Source: Balaenoptera acutorostrata
Taxonomy: Eukaryota; Chordata; Mammalia; Artiodactyla; Balaenopteridae
DNA: 64,000 bases
Assembly: GCF_949987535.1 (NCBI RefSeq)
Contig: NC_080080.1
Span: 60,362,668-60,426,667 of the forward strand
Direction of reading: 5' to 3'
The position numbers and the translations under genes were made by a program. How positions within the stretch are numbered: the stretch's first letter is position 1; every line of letters starts with the position of its first letter. Below, piece after piece: positions 23,528 through 34,480 of the stretch. Below the pieces are notes generated by a model. It had not been told where the DNA came from, searched no databases, and was given only the letters and a program-made list of their open reading frames with translations.

Positions 23528-23656
23528 TGAAGACAAATAGCTAGTAATAGGGATCTGATTAAATTAAATATAGATTGTATCCATTAAATATCATGTATTC
23601 TGGTCATCTTACACAAGTTCATTAGACCACTGATCGTTGCTGCAATAGTGTTGAAA
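23528..23656. repeat. Composite of two locally copied segments (one inverted, one direct)
   Basis: Bases 23528-23601 are an inverted copy of 22692-22765 (73 of 74 identical). Bases 23598-23656 are a direct, more diverged copy of 25465-25526. The two segments overlap by the four bases 'ttct' (23598-23601), a microhomology junction. The composite sits between two halves of an antisense L2. This is the pattern left by polymerase template switching. A small unnamed repeat family is the alternative. Confidence 0.8.
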
Positions 23657-23679
23657 GACATGAATATATATGAAAAAGC

Positions 23680-23680
<1 letters not shown>

Positions 23681-23723
<43 letters not shown>
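23681..23723. repeat. (TA)n microsatellite
   Basis: A TA run of about 21 units, directly downstream of the composite. Confidence 0.95.
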
Positions 23724-23726
<3 letters not shown>

Positions 23727-23859
23727 TTTATAATGTAGTCATCATTAGGTATCATTTAATTTTTTGTCAAATTTATTAACTATATAAGCATGTTATACAT
23801 GTAAAGTAGATTTAATATGCATCGCATCTAAGAAAATCCAATTCCTGACATAATCAGCA

Positions 23860-24030
23860 GAATGAAAAGTGACACAGAGATTAGAAAACTCCCCAGCACT
23901 TGAGAGAAGAGAGGTTTGTGCAGTTTGGTGGCAGCACAGGCCCATGTGTAGGAGAAGGGGAGGTGATGGAGCTGCAGTGATAGGTTAGAACAGTTGAAGT
24001 GCCTGGAGGGCCAGGCCAAGGAGTTCACTT
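23860..24030 (-). mobile_element. L2 LINE, antisense, second half of an interrupted copy
   Basis: 'gaaggggaggtgatggagct', 'agtgcctggagggccaggcc' and 'aaggagttcactttgtatt' follow the reversed L2 order and plausibly continue the copy that breaks at about 23520. Confidence 0.5.
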
Positions 24031-25464
24031 TGTATTAATTCAATGGTCAATGAAATTACATAGCAATTTTAGAGGAAACAAAATTATAATTAAAATTGTA
24101 GAGGAAACACTAATTCCTTTCACTAAAGCAAAATTCAGAACATCCTGGTGTCAGCACTGGAAAACAATCTCCAGGTAATTGAAGCAGGAAAACCACATCC
24201 ATTTAGGGGTTCTCTCATTTTCATTATGACTGCTACCACCATAGCAGCCTCTAGGCTTCCACTCTAACACTTTTGTCCAGGTATGGAACAATCAAAAACA
24301 TCTTGCTTTGTTTCACTTTAGTACAAATGATACAGAAAAGACATCAAAAGAATTTATTAAATGATAAGAGAGAATAACTGGGAAACAGAGTGTGTATGAA
24401 ATATATCAACAGTCTAGTTTACAAAGAACTACTTTATTCTTTATAGAACATTGTTAGCCCATAGTCCATGTTATTCTACATTGGACACCAAGTGTCTGTT
24501 AACCCTATGAAATAATATGTAAGACATTATGTGCACTTATATAGTCTTTGTATAAAGGATGTGATGGAAGAGGACCTCTACCAATAGATAGAAAAGAAAT
24601 TCTTGTAATTATCTGTTATGCAAGCCAAAAGTGGATGGGGTAATTTGCCAGAAATAATACTATAAGGGATATAAGTAATTTGGTCCAAGTACACAGCTCT
24701 CGGGGTTGCATTATTCAAGAGTAAATTTTAGAATGTCTGGAAGCAGAGGTCTTACTCAGTGTTCAAGACATATGAGGTCTCTGAGAATTTCTCTGAAATC
24801 AGTCTGAACATCTTGTGTACATGTATGTGTGTGTGTATATTTCCTGGGAAGTCTTTAAAAGGCTCATAAGCTCTTTAATGGCACTTCTTCATTTCACTTG
24901 TGTGCTGGGCCTCCCCATTTATGAAAGCAGAAGTTTCAGCCTCTGAGACTTTGGGCACAAGTCAGCAGGTGGTGACAGCTTTCTCTTCCAACACTGCATC
25001 TTTTAAGCGTTCTTAAGAAAGCAAGCAGCCATCAGTTATGAACATCATTCAGGTGATGTTCTGTATGTATGAACTGTATTTGAGACTAAAAGGTGGGGAA
25101 GAGATGGGAAGTGAGTAGACATGAGACTATTATAAGGGCTGAGGAGAAAAGTGGCAGAATCTAATTACGATGGGATGAGTGGGAATACAGAAATGAGGAT
25201 GGGCAGAGGATGCACATCTTGGTATTTGGTATACACCACAGGATTTTTTTCACCAAGTTGTCATTCTGTGTTTGGAAAACAAAATTGGGGGAAAAATGAA
25301 ATCAAAGAGTAAGTCAGTGCTTGGCATATAATAGGAATGTAATAAATTTTGGAAAGACTCACACTACCAAGGTGAAACTACAAATTTTAGTATTAAACAT
25401 ATATTCATTTGCAGAACAGACAGTAGTTGGACTTTTATATTACTAATGCTTACAATACTTCAAC
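24031..25464. other. Nothing recognised
   Basis: About 1.4 kb of AT-rich sequence. A weak L2 3'-end resemblance is seen near 25313-25355 ('cagtgcttggcatataatag'). Confidence 0.35.
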
Positions 25465-25526
25465 TTCTGGTCATTTTATACAAGTTCATTAGACCACTGA
25501 TCGTTGTTGCAATAGAGTTCTGAAAG
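25465..25526 (+). repeat. Direct copy partner of 23598-23656
   Basis: It shares the core 'acaagttcattagaccactg' and flanking bases with the 23.6-kb composite. By eye there are about four substitutions and a short indel in about 60 bases. Confidence 0.9.
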
Positions 25527-25591
25527 TTTAATTTTGAGATGTGAATGAGAAATGAGGTCATGGCATAGATGAAGACAGGCAATGAAACTAT

Positions 25592-25778
25592 AAAAATGGT
25601 AAGCTTGGTCTATGAGAACCTATATGAGCAAAGAATCTGAAAAAGAATAGATATATGTATATGTATAACTGAATCACTTTGCTGTACACCTAAAACTAAC
25701 ACACTGTAAATCAACTATACTTCAATAAAATTAATTTTTTTAATTAATTAATTAAAATGAAAAAATGGTAAGCTTGGT
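25592..25778 (+). mobile_element. 5'-truncated LINE-1 3' end with perfect 18-bp target-site duplication
   Basis: About 150 bp of L1 3' UTR ends in 'caactatacttcaataaaat' followed by an A/T-rich tail. It lies between two identical copies of 'aaaaatggtaagcttggt' at 25592-25609 and 25761-25778. The intact duplication suggests a fairly recent insertion. Confidence 0.92.
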
Positions 25779-26659
25779 GAACTGTAGTTGACCTCGTTCA
25801 GGAAAGTATAAGTGGGCACTGGTTCTGGAGGATACAGGAGTGGTTTGAATAGAGAGAGGGCCAACTTTACTTCCTAACAGTAAGTTAAAATTAGGGGAAT
25901 ACAGAGATTATAGACTAATAATCAGAAAGTGGCATAAATGTAAGAAGCCGGCTGGCTCTTCTTATACTAGAGAAAGAGAAAGCTAAATTTGTGGTGGAGA
26001 TGGTAGGGGAATCATTTGAAACAATCCAGGTTTCAATTGAAGTGAAGAGGTCAGAAAATATTAAGGATAAATAAAGCTTAGTTTATTCATTAGGAACATG
26101 GAAGTCAGAGTTAGTAAAAACCAGTCTCAAAATGATAATTCTCTAATTTGATAATTCTGAACTAATCAGAAAAAAATATGAACTATAGTGCACATTAAGT
26201 CAATGTTGAGAAAAATGATGTATTAATTTGTGTACAATTCAGTTGTTTTTTACAATGCTTTAACAAAAGTACCCATTAAATACATAGAAATTTATATATA
26301 GTATAGTATAAAGATAGATATAGATATCTATAAGTATACTTTTTAGCATAGGAATTTACCAAATTATCTAATCACTTAAAAGAAAATAGCATTATCCTTC
26401 TCACAAAGTTCTGAAATTAAAGAAAAAAGTTATGAAGATATAAACTATTCACTGAAGTTTCTGAAATAATCAGAAAGCTTGAATCAAAGAGATATTACAT
26501 TTAAGAAGGATGTGTTATTGTTTAATTCAATGGTTAAAGAAATAGAAAAATTAAATGGGAACACTTTTCTGTTAAACTTTCCCCTCTGGCGGCTGGTATA
26601 AATAAGGGAGCTAGTATCAGACCCTCCATTTCCCTTGAACAGGTGTTAACTTCTTCCTA
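25779..26659. other. Nothing recognised
   Basis: AT-rich sequence. Some phrases near 25790-25880 could be more L2, but not convincingly. Confidence 0.3.
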
Positions 26660-26830
26660 GAGGGTTTAACTTCATGGTTAAGAGCATGGCCTCTGGGCTC
26701 AAATCTTTTGTGCCTGAATCCTAGACATGTCACTTGTTAAGTGTGCAACTTTTGGCAAGTTTCTTACTTTCTCTAAGTCTCAATATTTAACTGTGTAATG
26801 TGGATAATATTTGTGAGGGTTAAATGCCAC
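26660..26830 (+). mobile_element. MIR SINE, sense
   Basis: It starts with the MIR head 'tggttaagagcatggcctct', then 'tgtcacttgttaagtgtgca', then 'gtgtaatgtggataatattt'. Confidence 0.8.
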
Positions 26831-27660
26831 TGACAAACAGTAATTTTTGTCAATAAATTTGTCAATAAATTTGCTCAATAAATTTGTCTATCAGGAGGAG
26901 TTTGGACATACAGGGAGATGGTAGATAGATTCAGAAGGGAAATATGAGAATTCGTTTAGAATGAACAGTTTCGAGGAAGATAACGACTGAAAGGGGGGTC
27001 TTCCTTCCCATTCAGCTTCTAGAAAAAGAGGTGTGTTTAATAGGACAGAGAAAACAGGTTGAAAACTGGTGACCCTATGGGCATTGGAGTAGGGGAAGCA
27101 TGTTAGAAGTGATTCACACACAGACCGAAGAAGCTAAATACTACACGTCCAACAGAGCTGTGGATATATATTTAAGTATGTTTGTGGGTCTATCTGTACA
27201 ATGTTTCTCTTGAAAAGTCAGCAAGAGCTGTGAAGATAGAGCTCCAATCCTCTCTGACACTTGTTTAGGGGAGGGGCAGCAGCAGAGAAATCTCAGAGTG
27301 TAAGACAATCTACAAATACCTGCAGGGACATACATTACTACTTTCCACTTTCCTCCTGGTATCAGAGCTCTCAAAGTAGTTTATACCCTTTCATTGCCTT
27401 ATTCATTCCCTTCATGCATCTTCCACAATCAGGCTTCTGTTTCACATTTTTTACTTCATTTTTCTCTGTAATGTTGTAATTGCAAAAATGAAGTGAACTT
27501 GCCTCAATCCTCTTCCTTCTTGTCCTCAATGAACTATGAACTGGTAAATATATATCTTCTCTTTCTCTTATCTAGAAACTCACCCTTTAGGGTGTGAAAT
27601 CCTACAGTGTGTAAGACAAAATTGTTCTCTTATAATTAACTGTGTATATATAAAGCTTTG
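26831..27660. other. Nothing recognised
   Basis: A triplicated phrase 'tcaataaatttg' occurs at 26850-26887. Open frames here are chance frames on both strands. Confidence 0.4.
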
Positions 27661-27736
27661 CATTCATTATATATATTTATTATATTCAGTTGTTATTAAT
27701 TATATATTTATTATATTCATATATATATAATGAATG
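27661..27736. repeat. AT-rich inverted repeat with internal direct repeats
   Basis: 'cattcattatatatat' (27661-27676) and its exact reverse complement (27721-27736) flank two near-identical 'atatatttattatattca' units. The whole could extrude as a cruciform. Confidence 0.85.
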
Positions 27737-27814
27737 TGAATATCAACTTTATCCCCTTAAATTTAAGCCCTCCAGGTAATAAATATTTTTGTCTTTATGA
27801 GCTACATAGGTCTC

Positions 27815-27935
27815 TAACAACATATTCTTTCTTTTTTTCCTTTTTTCTTTTTCTTTTCTTACAACCTTTTCAAAATGTAATAACCATTCTTAGCCCAAGA
27901 ATAGATTTGACCTGTAGGCCATAGTTTGCTTACTG
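27815..27935 (+). mobile_element. hAT-Charlie-type non-autonomous DNA transposon fragment
   Basis: The right end 'gacctgtaggccatagtttg' followed by 'cttactgatgct' matches a common MER-class hAT element. A pyrimidine-rich expansion at 27828-27862 disrupts the inner part. Confidence 0.6.
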
Positions 27936-28119
27936 ATGCTTTAAAATAAATAACTCTGAATTTGAGAAAAATATAACAAAACTCAATAATCAGTTATTGA
28001 TGTTGGATATGGTACACTTTAATGCAAGTGAGCGACAACAAGTACTATGGTGAGAATATGCTTATCAGTTCCCAACAAATCTGAGGAGTGAAGGTAAGTT
28101 GTATGAAAGGAAAATAGAA

Positions 28120-28560
28120 ATGGAGTCAGTATTGGTAGGGAGAGGTCTCTCAAATGGAGCCTCTGAGGAAGCCGCTGAGTAAGTGTGACTTAGGCACATC
28201 TCAGCCGAGATGGAATCTGAACTTTGACTACCTATTGCTTTGACACAGGCATCCAGAGCATCTGCCCACGTTCCAGAAACTCAAGATACTTATCGGACCC
28301 TTACCCTAAAATAACTTGTGACAGAGAATCCCTTAAGGACAAATATTTCCTTTCCTGCGTCAGAGTCAATCATAATTCCTGCCAGACAGCTTTAACAACT
28401 TTGTACCTTTTATCTTTATAAGTCCCTGACTCTTTCTCTTCCACAGAACATCTTTGGGTTTTACCTGAATCTGTGTCTCCAGGATTGCAATTATTAAGAC
28501 CCCAAATAAAACTTTGTTCTCTGCAGCCTCGATACTGATTATTGTCCGACAGTTGGGCCC
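28120..28560 (+). mobile_element. Probable ancient solo LTR
   Basis: It has LTR-like order: a TATA-like 'atctttataagtccctgact', then a splice-like pyrimidine tract, then 'accccaaataaaactttgtt' (AATAAA signal), and a short final segment. No internal retroviral sequence is adjacent. Exact ends and family were not established. Confidence 0.45.
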
Positions 28561-28704
28561 CATAGTTTACGAATAAGTGAGGCAAGTTCTTATCTCTTGG
28601 TTCATGCCTCTGATCTCCTTTCTCTTGTTCAATTTAAATGTTATTTCCTAAGAATGACTGCCTCCTTATATTGAGATAAAGTTCTAATTTTCACCTTAGA
28701 TCTA

Positions 28705-28754
28705 GTCATGTGACAAAGGAATTCTTTTATTCCTTTGTCACATGACAAAGGAAT
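28705..28754. repeat. 18-bp perfect hairpin plus third copy of its stem
   Basis: 'gtcatgtgacaaaggaat' (28705-28722), a 6-nt spacer, then the exact reverse complement (28729-28746). This runs straight into another forward 'tgacaaaggaat' (28743-28754). The forward-reverse-forward order suggests a polymerase template switch. Confidence 0.97.
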
Positions 28755-28759
28755 GAAGA

Positions 28760-29271
28760 GATATACTCATTTTCTCAATCTCTTATGGACTGCTTTCTAC
28801 TTTGATACAGCAAAAATGCTGCTGTTGAGAAAATTGTTTATTTTGCCTGTTAATTTGATCCCGTCAACCTCTTCTTGTACATTTTCTATGCTACATTTAA
28901 TGAATTTAAATCACTCACAGTTGATTTCCAGGCCTACCAATATACCACTTCTGCCTTTTAATACTCACTCACCTTGTTTCTTTGCACTTCTCTTTTCTGT
29001 CATTTTTGCTCCAAATTGCTCATACTTAAAAAGTCCTCTTGCAATATCATGCATAATTCACTCACAGATGTGAGGAGGAACAGCTGTAACATCTTTCTGC
29101 CAAGGCATACAGTCATTCACAATGCCCAGTGGTTTCTCAGTTGTGTGTAGGATTTTTCTGCTGGGATGGGTCTTTTATCATCTTCAGACATGCATGACTC
29201 AGCCACACATACTACCTTCACACAGTCTTCCCAGCTATAAAGTTTAGAACAAGCTTCGACTCCCAAGTATC
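28760..29271. other. Nothing recognised
   Basis: The plus-strand 112-codon frame 28735-29073 starts inside the hairpin and shows no family features. I take it as chance. Confidence 0.35.
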
Positions 29272-29631
29272 TGCTATGGTCTGAATGTTTTATATGTTGA
29301 ATTCCTATGTTGAAACCCTAATGCCCAATGTGATAGTATTAGTAGGTGGACCTTTGGGAAGTGCTTGAGTCGTAACAGTGGAACCATCATGAATGAAATT
29401 AGTGCCTTATAAAAGAGGCTCCAGAGAGATCCCCTGCCCTTTCTACCATGTGAGGACACAGGGAGTTGGTGCCAGGTTATGAACCAGGAAGAAGGTCCTC
29501 ACCAGAAGGCAAACATGCTAGCACCTCAGTCTTGGACTTCCCAGCCTCCAGAACTGTGAGCAATAATTGCTGTTGTTATAATCTACCCTGTTGGTGGTAT
29601 TTTGTTATAGCAACACGATTGGAGTAAGATG
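29272..29631 (+). mobile_element. ERVL-MaLR solo LTR (MLT1/MST type)
   Basis: It is recognisable end to end: 'tgctatggtctgaatgtttt', 'gttgaaaccctaatgcccaa', 'ttagtgccttataaaagagg' (TATA region), 'ctaccatgtgaggacacagg', 'cttcccagcctccagaactg', 'tggtattttgttatagcaac'. There is no internal sequence. It is an old, mammalian-wide, non-coding LTR. I did not find an unambiguous 5-bp target duplication. Confidence 0.92.
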
Positions 29632-30099
29632 ATAGCATCTTTCTACCCTAGAGGAATAACTCCTAGACTAATTACCTAGTAAAATTTGTGCATTACCTCA
29701 ACATACACCAAGTGATGCTGGATGAGGTAAAATCCAGAAACAAGGTTGCTGAAGAGTTTTGTCATGATCTACTATCACATACTATCACATACCTCAGAGA
29801 TACTACATATTTACTCGTGTTAGGAGCTTCACCTGGCAGTGGTTTTCTTCATGGCAGCGTGAACACCGGCATCACTGCTACTTGCTACTCCTAAAGGAGC
29901 TTGAATGCCTCACTCCATTTCCTTGTTTGAGAGCTATTCCAGTTTTTACTTGGCTGATCTTCAAGCTACTTATCATAAGTGCCCATTCTCTTGATTTTCA
30001 GGAACACTCATTACTATTATATCCCTCAGGGCAATTTTAGAAGTTTAAAGCAATGAAGAGTAGCTTCTTATGATAAGAAAAAAGAATAAGGTGGATTGT
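29632..30099. other. Nothing recognised
   Basis: A short tandem 'actatcacat' pair occurs at about 29770-29790. No other feature was found. Confidence 0.35.
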
Positions 30100-30840
30100 T
30101 GTTCATTTATTGATCATTTATGAGTAGCTGTCATATGCCAGGCATTGGGGCATTGTGCTTTTGATGTCAGAAGCAGTCCCTGCTTTCAAGTGGTCTCTGG
30201 TAAAGCTGGGAGGAGTTTCAACTGGACAGAATAGTATAACATAATGAGTAGATAAGTGCCAGGACAGGGTGCCAGGGTGGGAAGGAGGACACAGAGAAAG
30301 AACGAGTTTATCATGAAATATTTTTGAAGAACAGAACACCTGATTTGTGTTTTGAAGGAAATGTAGAAGTGTGAAAGACAACAAAAAAGTTTCAGAAATG
30401 AACATTCTAGGCAGAGGCTACAGCAAGATTTAAAAAGCAAGAGGGCACAAAGCACCAAGCTGATCTCCCTGTGCTATGTGGCTGCTTCCCACTAGCTATC
30501 TATTTCACATTTGGTAGTGAGTGTATATATGTCCTGTGACCACCTAGAGGGTGGGATAGGGAGGGTGGGAGGGAGATGCAAGAGGGAGGAGATATGGGGA
30601 TATATGTATATGTATAGCTGATTCACTTTGTTATAAAGAAGAAACTAACACACCATTGTAAAGCAATTATACTCCAATAAAGATGTTAAAAAAATAAAAT
30701 TAAATTTTAAAAAAGGCAAGAGAGCATAAAGAGCAATGGTGGTTCTAAAGAACTGCCAATAGGTAAGTATGACTGGAGTATAAGATCATTTGAGCAAGTA
30801 ATGCAAAAGATACCAAAATTTGCAGTGGATAATCTAAGGT
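30100..30840 (-). mobile_element. L2 LINE 3' region, antisense, split by an L1
   Basis: It runs from the reversed 3' end ('catatgccaggcattggggc', 'agtccctgctttcaagtggt') to 'attctaggcagaggctacag'. It is broken by the L1 fragment at 30454-30710 and resumes at 'gagcataaagagcaatggtg'. Confidence 0.65.
30432..30735 (+). mobile_element. 5'-truncated LINE-1 3' end with degraded target-site duplication
   Basis: The L1 3' UTR (core 30454-30710) contains 'ggtgggatagggagggtggg' and ends 'attatactccaataaagatg' plus an A-rich tail. The flanks 'aaaagcaagagggcacaaag' (30432) and 'aaaaggcaagagagcataaa' (30711) are a target duplication with several mutations. It is inserted into the L2. Confidence 0.88.
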
Positions 30841-30867
30841 AAGGATATATCACCTTTCTTTTTTTCA

Positions 30868-31500
30868 CTCTAGAAATATTTATTGAGTGACTCTTATGTG
30901 CCAGTGATTGTTGTAGGTTCTGCAGTGAAAAAACCATGACTCAACTTGCACGGAATTTGCATTCTACCTAGGGAAGAGACAGAAAATAAACCAATACCAA
31001 AATATTGATATATTGTTTGGCAGATGGGGACAAACATATGGAAAAAAATATATCAGAGATGGAATAGAGCATGTGTAGGTTAATGTGTGCACCTGCATGG
31101 GGATACACAACAGTTGTTTTTTATAGGATGATCAAGGTCTCACTGATGTGGTGACATCTGACCAGAGACTTGAAGGTAGTCATATCCTATCTATTATCAT
31201 AACCTCTAGTATCATATTCTATTTATATGTGTATGGATTACTTTTCTAGAACATTTCCAGAAGATGAAATCATAAATGCAAAGGCCTTGGGATGGGAGAA
31301 CATTGAGTGTTGAAAGTACAAGCTAAGAGGCTGGTGTTCCTGGTGTGGAAAGAGTGAGAAGAGCAGTGGATAAACTGGAGAGCTGCTGGTGGTGAAGGGG
31401 GTGCAGAATAGGTAGGGCTTTTTAGAGTCTGTTTAAGTACTTGTTCCTTTGTGGCTCCCCACGTCTTAGACAGAGTCAAGGAAATGTCTAGCCCCAGGCA
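30868..31500 (-). mobile_element. Second L2 LINE 3' region, antisense
   Basis: It restarts at the reversed L2 3' end ('aaatatttattgagtgactc', 'tatgtgccagtgattgttg') and continues through 'gcaaaggccttgggatggga' to about 31500. About 60 bp near 31190-31255 does not fit. This is a separate copy from the preceding one. Confidence 0.65.
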
Positions 31501-31863
31501 GTGGAGAATAGGCATTTGGTAGTTTTTGCTAAAGAGTTAAGCTTAAAAGCCTAAAATCTTTATGGACAGAGAGAAATTTTGCTAAATTTCTTCTTTACTA
31601 CATCAGAGTAATAGATGGATAAATCCAAAGAATTTTCCACACAGGGAAAGCACCATCAGGATTTGTGTATTTTTTGTTTTGTCTTGTTTTTTAACAAGAG
31701 GGAAGGGAAATTACCGTTACTATTTTGAATCTGAGAAAGACTGGAGCAAAGAGAGGTTAAATGATTCATTCACTGCAAACCTGGGCTTAAGAGTAGGACA
31801 GTCAAGAGTGTTCTACATGATGCCCTCGGCCAATCACTTACTCAGAGGAGGGCCAATTACATT

Positions 31864-32561
31864 TTTTTTAAATTAAATTAAATTAAATTAATTAATTTAT
31901 TTATACAGCAGGTTCTTATTAGTTATCTATTTTATACATATTAGTGTATACATGTCAATCCCAATCTCCCAATTCATCCCACCACTACCACCCCTGCCCC
32001 ACTTTCCCCCGTTGGTGTCCATACATTATCTATGTCTCTATTTCTGCCTTGCAAACCAGTTCACCTGTACCATTTTTCTAGATTCTATATATATGTGTTA
32101 ATATACGATATTTGTTTTTCTCTTTCTGACTTACTTCACTCTGTATGACAGTCTCCAGATCCATCCACGTCTCTACAAATGACCCAATTTCATTCCATTT
32201 TATGGCTGAGTAATATTCCATTGTATATATGTACTATGTTTTTTTTATCCATTCGTCTGTCAGTGGGCACTTAGGTTGCTTCCATGACCTGGCTATTGTA
32301 AATAGTGCTGCAATGAACATTGGGGTGCATGTGTCTTTTTGAATTACGGTTTTCTCTGGGTATGTGCCAGTAGTGGGATTGCTGGGTCATATGGTAATTC
32401 TATTTTTAGTTTTTTAAGGAACCTCCATACTGTTCTCCATAGTGGCTGTATCAATTTACATTCCCACCAACAGTGCAAGAGGGTTCCTTTTTCTCCACAC
32501 CCTCTCCAGTATTTGTTGCTTGTAGATTTTCTGATGATGCCCATTCTAATCGGTGTGACTT
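31864..32561 (-). mobile_element. 5'-truncated LINE-1, relatively young
   Basis: On the minus strand this is the C-terminal end of ORF2, the 3' UTR and an A-rich tail (seen as T-rich/AAATT repeats at 31864-31905). Antisense landmarks: 'cagatccatccacgtctcta', 'gtaaatagtgctgcaatgaa', 'ctccacaccctctccagtat'. It stops abruptly at 32561 at a normal L1 internal position. I found no clean target duplication. Confidence 0.93.
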
Positions 32562-32565
32562 TCAA
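32344..32565 (-). pseudogene. LINE-1 ORF2 C-terminal remnant
   Basis: This 73-codon frame reads through the L1 ORF2p C-terminal region. Visible family motifs are [40 protein letters not shown] and LLAHTQRKP. Human and ruminant L1s have the same layout (WWECKLVQPLW, then PFDPAIPLLGIYP). The frame ends early, before the true ORF2 stop, so the fragment is dead. Confidence 0.92.
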
Positions 32566-32696
32566 TACGCTTCCCTGGGGCAGTAGTGATTATCTTCCCA
32601 ATAGCTTGGGCAGCCTGGTGAAGATCAGAGGCTGACTTCAGCTTTTCATAGCTCTCTATCTTTCTACTTCCTAAATTCCCATTCCTTTTACTTGAG

Positions 32697-32832
32697 CAGT
32701 GGTTCATCAAATATGTAACAGCAGCAGAAGTTTCTCCTAGAAACTTTTTAGAAATGCAAATTCCCAGCTGAGGCTCCAGAAATCATTGTTTTGACAAGCC
32801 TTCTGATTCTCGCTAAAGCTTGAGACCCATTG
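32697..32832 (+). mobile_element. hAT-type non-autonomous DNA transposon (MER5-like)
   Basis: The termini 'cagtggttcatca' and 'gagacccattg' are inverted-repeat-like. The inside carries 'tagaaatgcaaattcccagc', a hallmark phrase of this old family. No matching 8-bp duplication is left. Confidence 0.65.
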
Positions 32833-32859
32833 CTCTCCTTTTGATCTGAGAGAGAGGGA

Positions 32860-33559
32860 GAGGGGGAAAGATATAGAAAGCCCAGGAAAGAATGCTGGAA
32901 AGTAAATTCAGGTAGCTTTTTATATGGAGTTTTTACTGTGGTAACTTACAAATGGTTGAAAAAAACCCCACAAATTGAAACATGTAGCTACTTTAAGGAC
33001 TCTTTAGCAGAAATCAATCTTATTCCCGATCTATTACTTAATAGGTCATTTCCTCATAGGGATGACTAACAGCAATTCGACAGAAAATGCTTTTTATATT
33101 TAAGTAACACTTTCTGTTCCAAGATGTCAAAATGTTTGACAAGTGGTCAAAATGCAGCTCACTAATATTCTCAACCCCATGGTAGTAAATAACCCACATC
33201 TACCATCATTGCTGTTTACTGGTGATTTCTTGTCTGGGAAAGTTGAAGCGCCTTCGCTATCTCTGTAGAAAGTCAATGACTAAAGGAGATAAAGTCCTTC
33301 ATCTTGGTTCCCATAGGAAACCAAATTGATAAATTACTCATTGACTTCTCTTATTGCATCTCAAGGATAGTTAACAATGCTCATCAAGGAAAAATCCCAA
33401 AGAACATTCTTGCGCTATCTCTGATTAAACCTGATTTTTGAAAATCATCTGGCTCAATCTACATTTAATTACAATATGAATGCTACTTAATTCTCTATTG
33501 CTTCTGATTACACAGGATAAATGCCACTTGAAGAGTAAGAAGCAAAGGTTCACTACATT
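32860..33559. other. Nothing recognised
   Basis: A purine-rich GA stretch lies at 32847-32870. The remainder shows no repeat I can name. Confidence 0.35.
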
Positions 33560-33680
33560 GGGGTCTCCTTGACAGCCAAGCCTGTGCCTTAGTCATTTTG
33601 ACTCCCTAGTGACCAGCTTGGTATCTGGAATAGTATATGCGATCAGTAATTATTTCTTGAATGTATGATGTATGAATGAG
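33560..33680 (+). mobile_element. L2 LINE 3'-end fragment, sense
   Basis: 'gtatctggaatagtatatgc' and 'aattatttcttgaatgtatg' fit the L2 3' end. Confidence 0.4.
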
Positions 33681-34399
33681 TCAAGATATTTTTAGAGTTG
33701 GAGTCATGGATCAAGAGGAGAAAACGTGGTTTAAAAAAAACTACTACATTCTCAGAAGCCGGTGCTGCAATGAATGCTAATAACAACTTGACAATGTCCT
33801 CTGTCATTGCAAATAATGTGATACCAACATCTACTAATCAATCAAAAAAAGACTTTCAGAATTCAAATTTGGATAGGATTTTGAGCTGGGGATTCCTCTC
33901 ACCCACCTTTTCTTATGATAAAACTTGGAACTGTAGTGTCAACAGATAATATGCCAGTTTTTCATTTAAAATTGGAAAATTTAATCTAATTTCGGAGGCA
34001 TGAAATAAAACTGATGGACAAATATTAGAATTTCCATCAATGAAAAAGCTTAATTTCTAAAATGCTGAAGGTTAGTTTATCAAAATACTGAAATTGCCTC
34101 ATATCATAAGTCAAAGCACCCTCTCTTTACTGAATAAGGAGCTATAAAGTTGTACAATTACTGTCAATAATTTTTTTACTTGGTTTGAAAAATAGTTGCT
34201 TGTTTTAAATAAAACAAAGTTCAACTGAAGTGACTGTATATCATCAGTCTTGTAAAACTCCTTGTGTTAGATTTCTTCTATCCCCAAAATGCCAACCATG
34301 CATATTAAACTGACTCTTGTTTTTTGCGTATGATTTCTGTACATCTTTCCTATTTGAATTTTAATGTTAAGTACCCTTTCTTAGAGTGTGGATTGTAAC
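33681..34399. other. Nothing recognised
   Basis: An 83-codon plus-strand frame (33698-33949) has no recognisable features. Confidence 0.35.
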
Positions 34400-34480
34400 C
34401 ACTCTGTTTAACACTCTATCACCAGTACCTAGAACAGTGCCTGCCACATAAGAAACACTTAATAAAATTTCTAAATTATC
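34400..34480 (+). mobile_element. L2 LINE 3'-end fragment, sense
   Basis: 'caccagtacctagaacagtg', 'cctgccacataagaaacact' and 'taataaa' match the L2 3' end closely. Confidence 0.65.

Noticed and set aside
24990..25075. Inverted repeat 'gaacatca...tgatgttc'
   Set aside because: Eight-base arms are expected by chance in a window this size.
28735..29073. 112-codon frame
   Set aside because: It begins inside the 28.7-kb hairpin, has no domain or conserved context, and is rich in the Leu/Phe/Ser typical of AT-rich chance frames.
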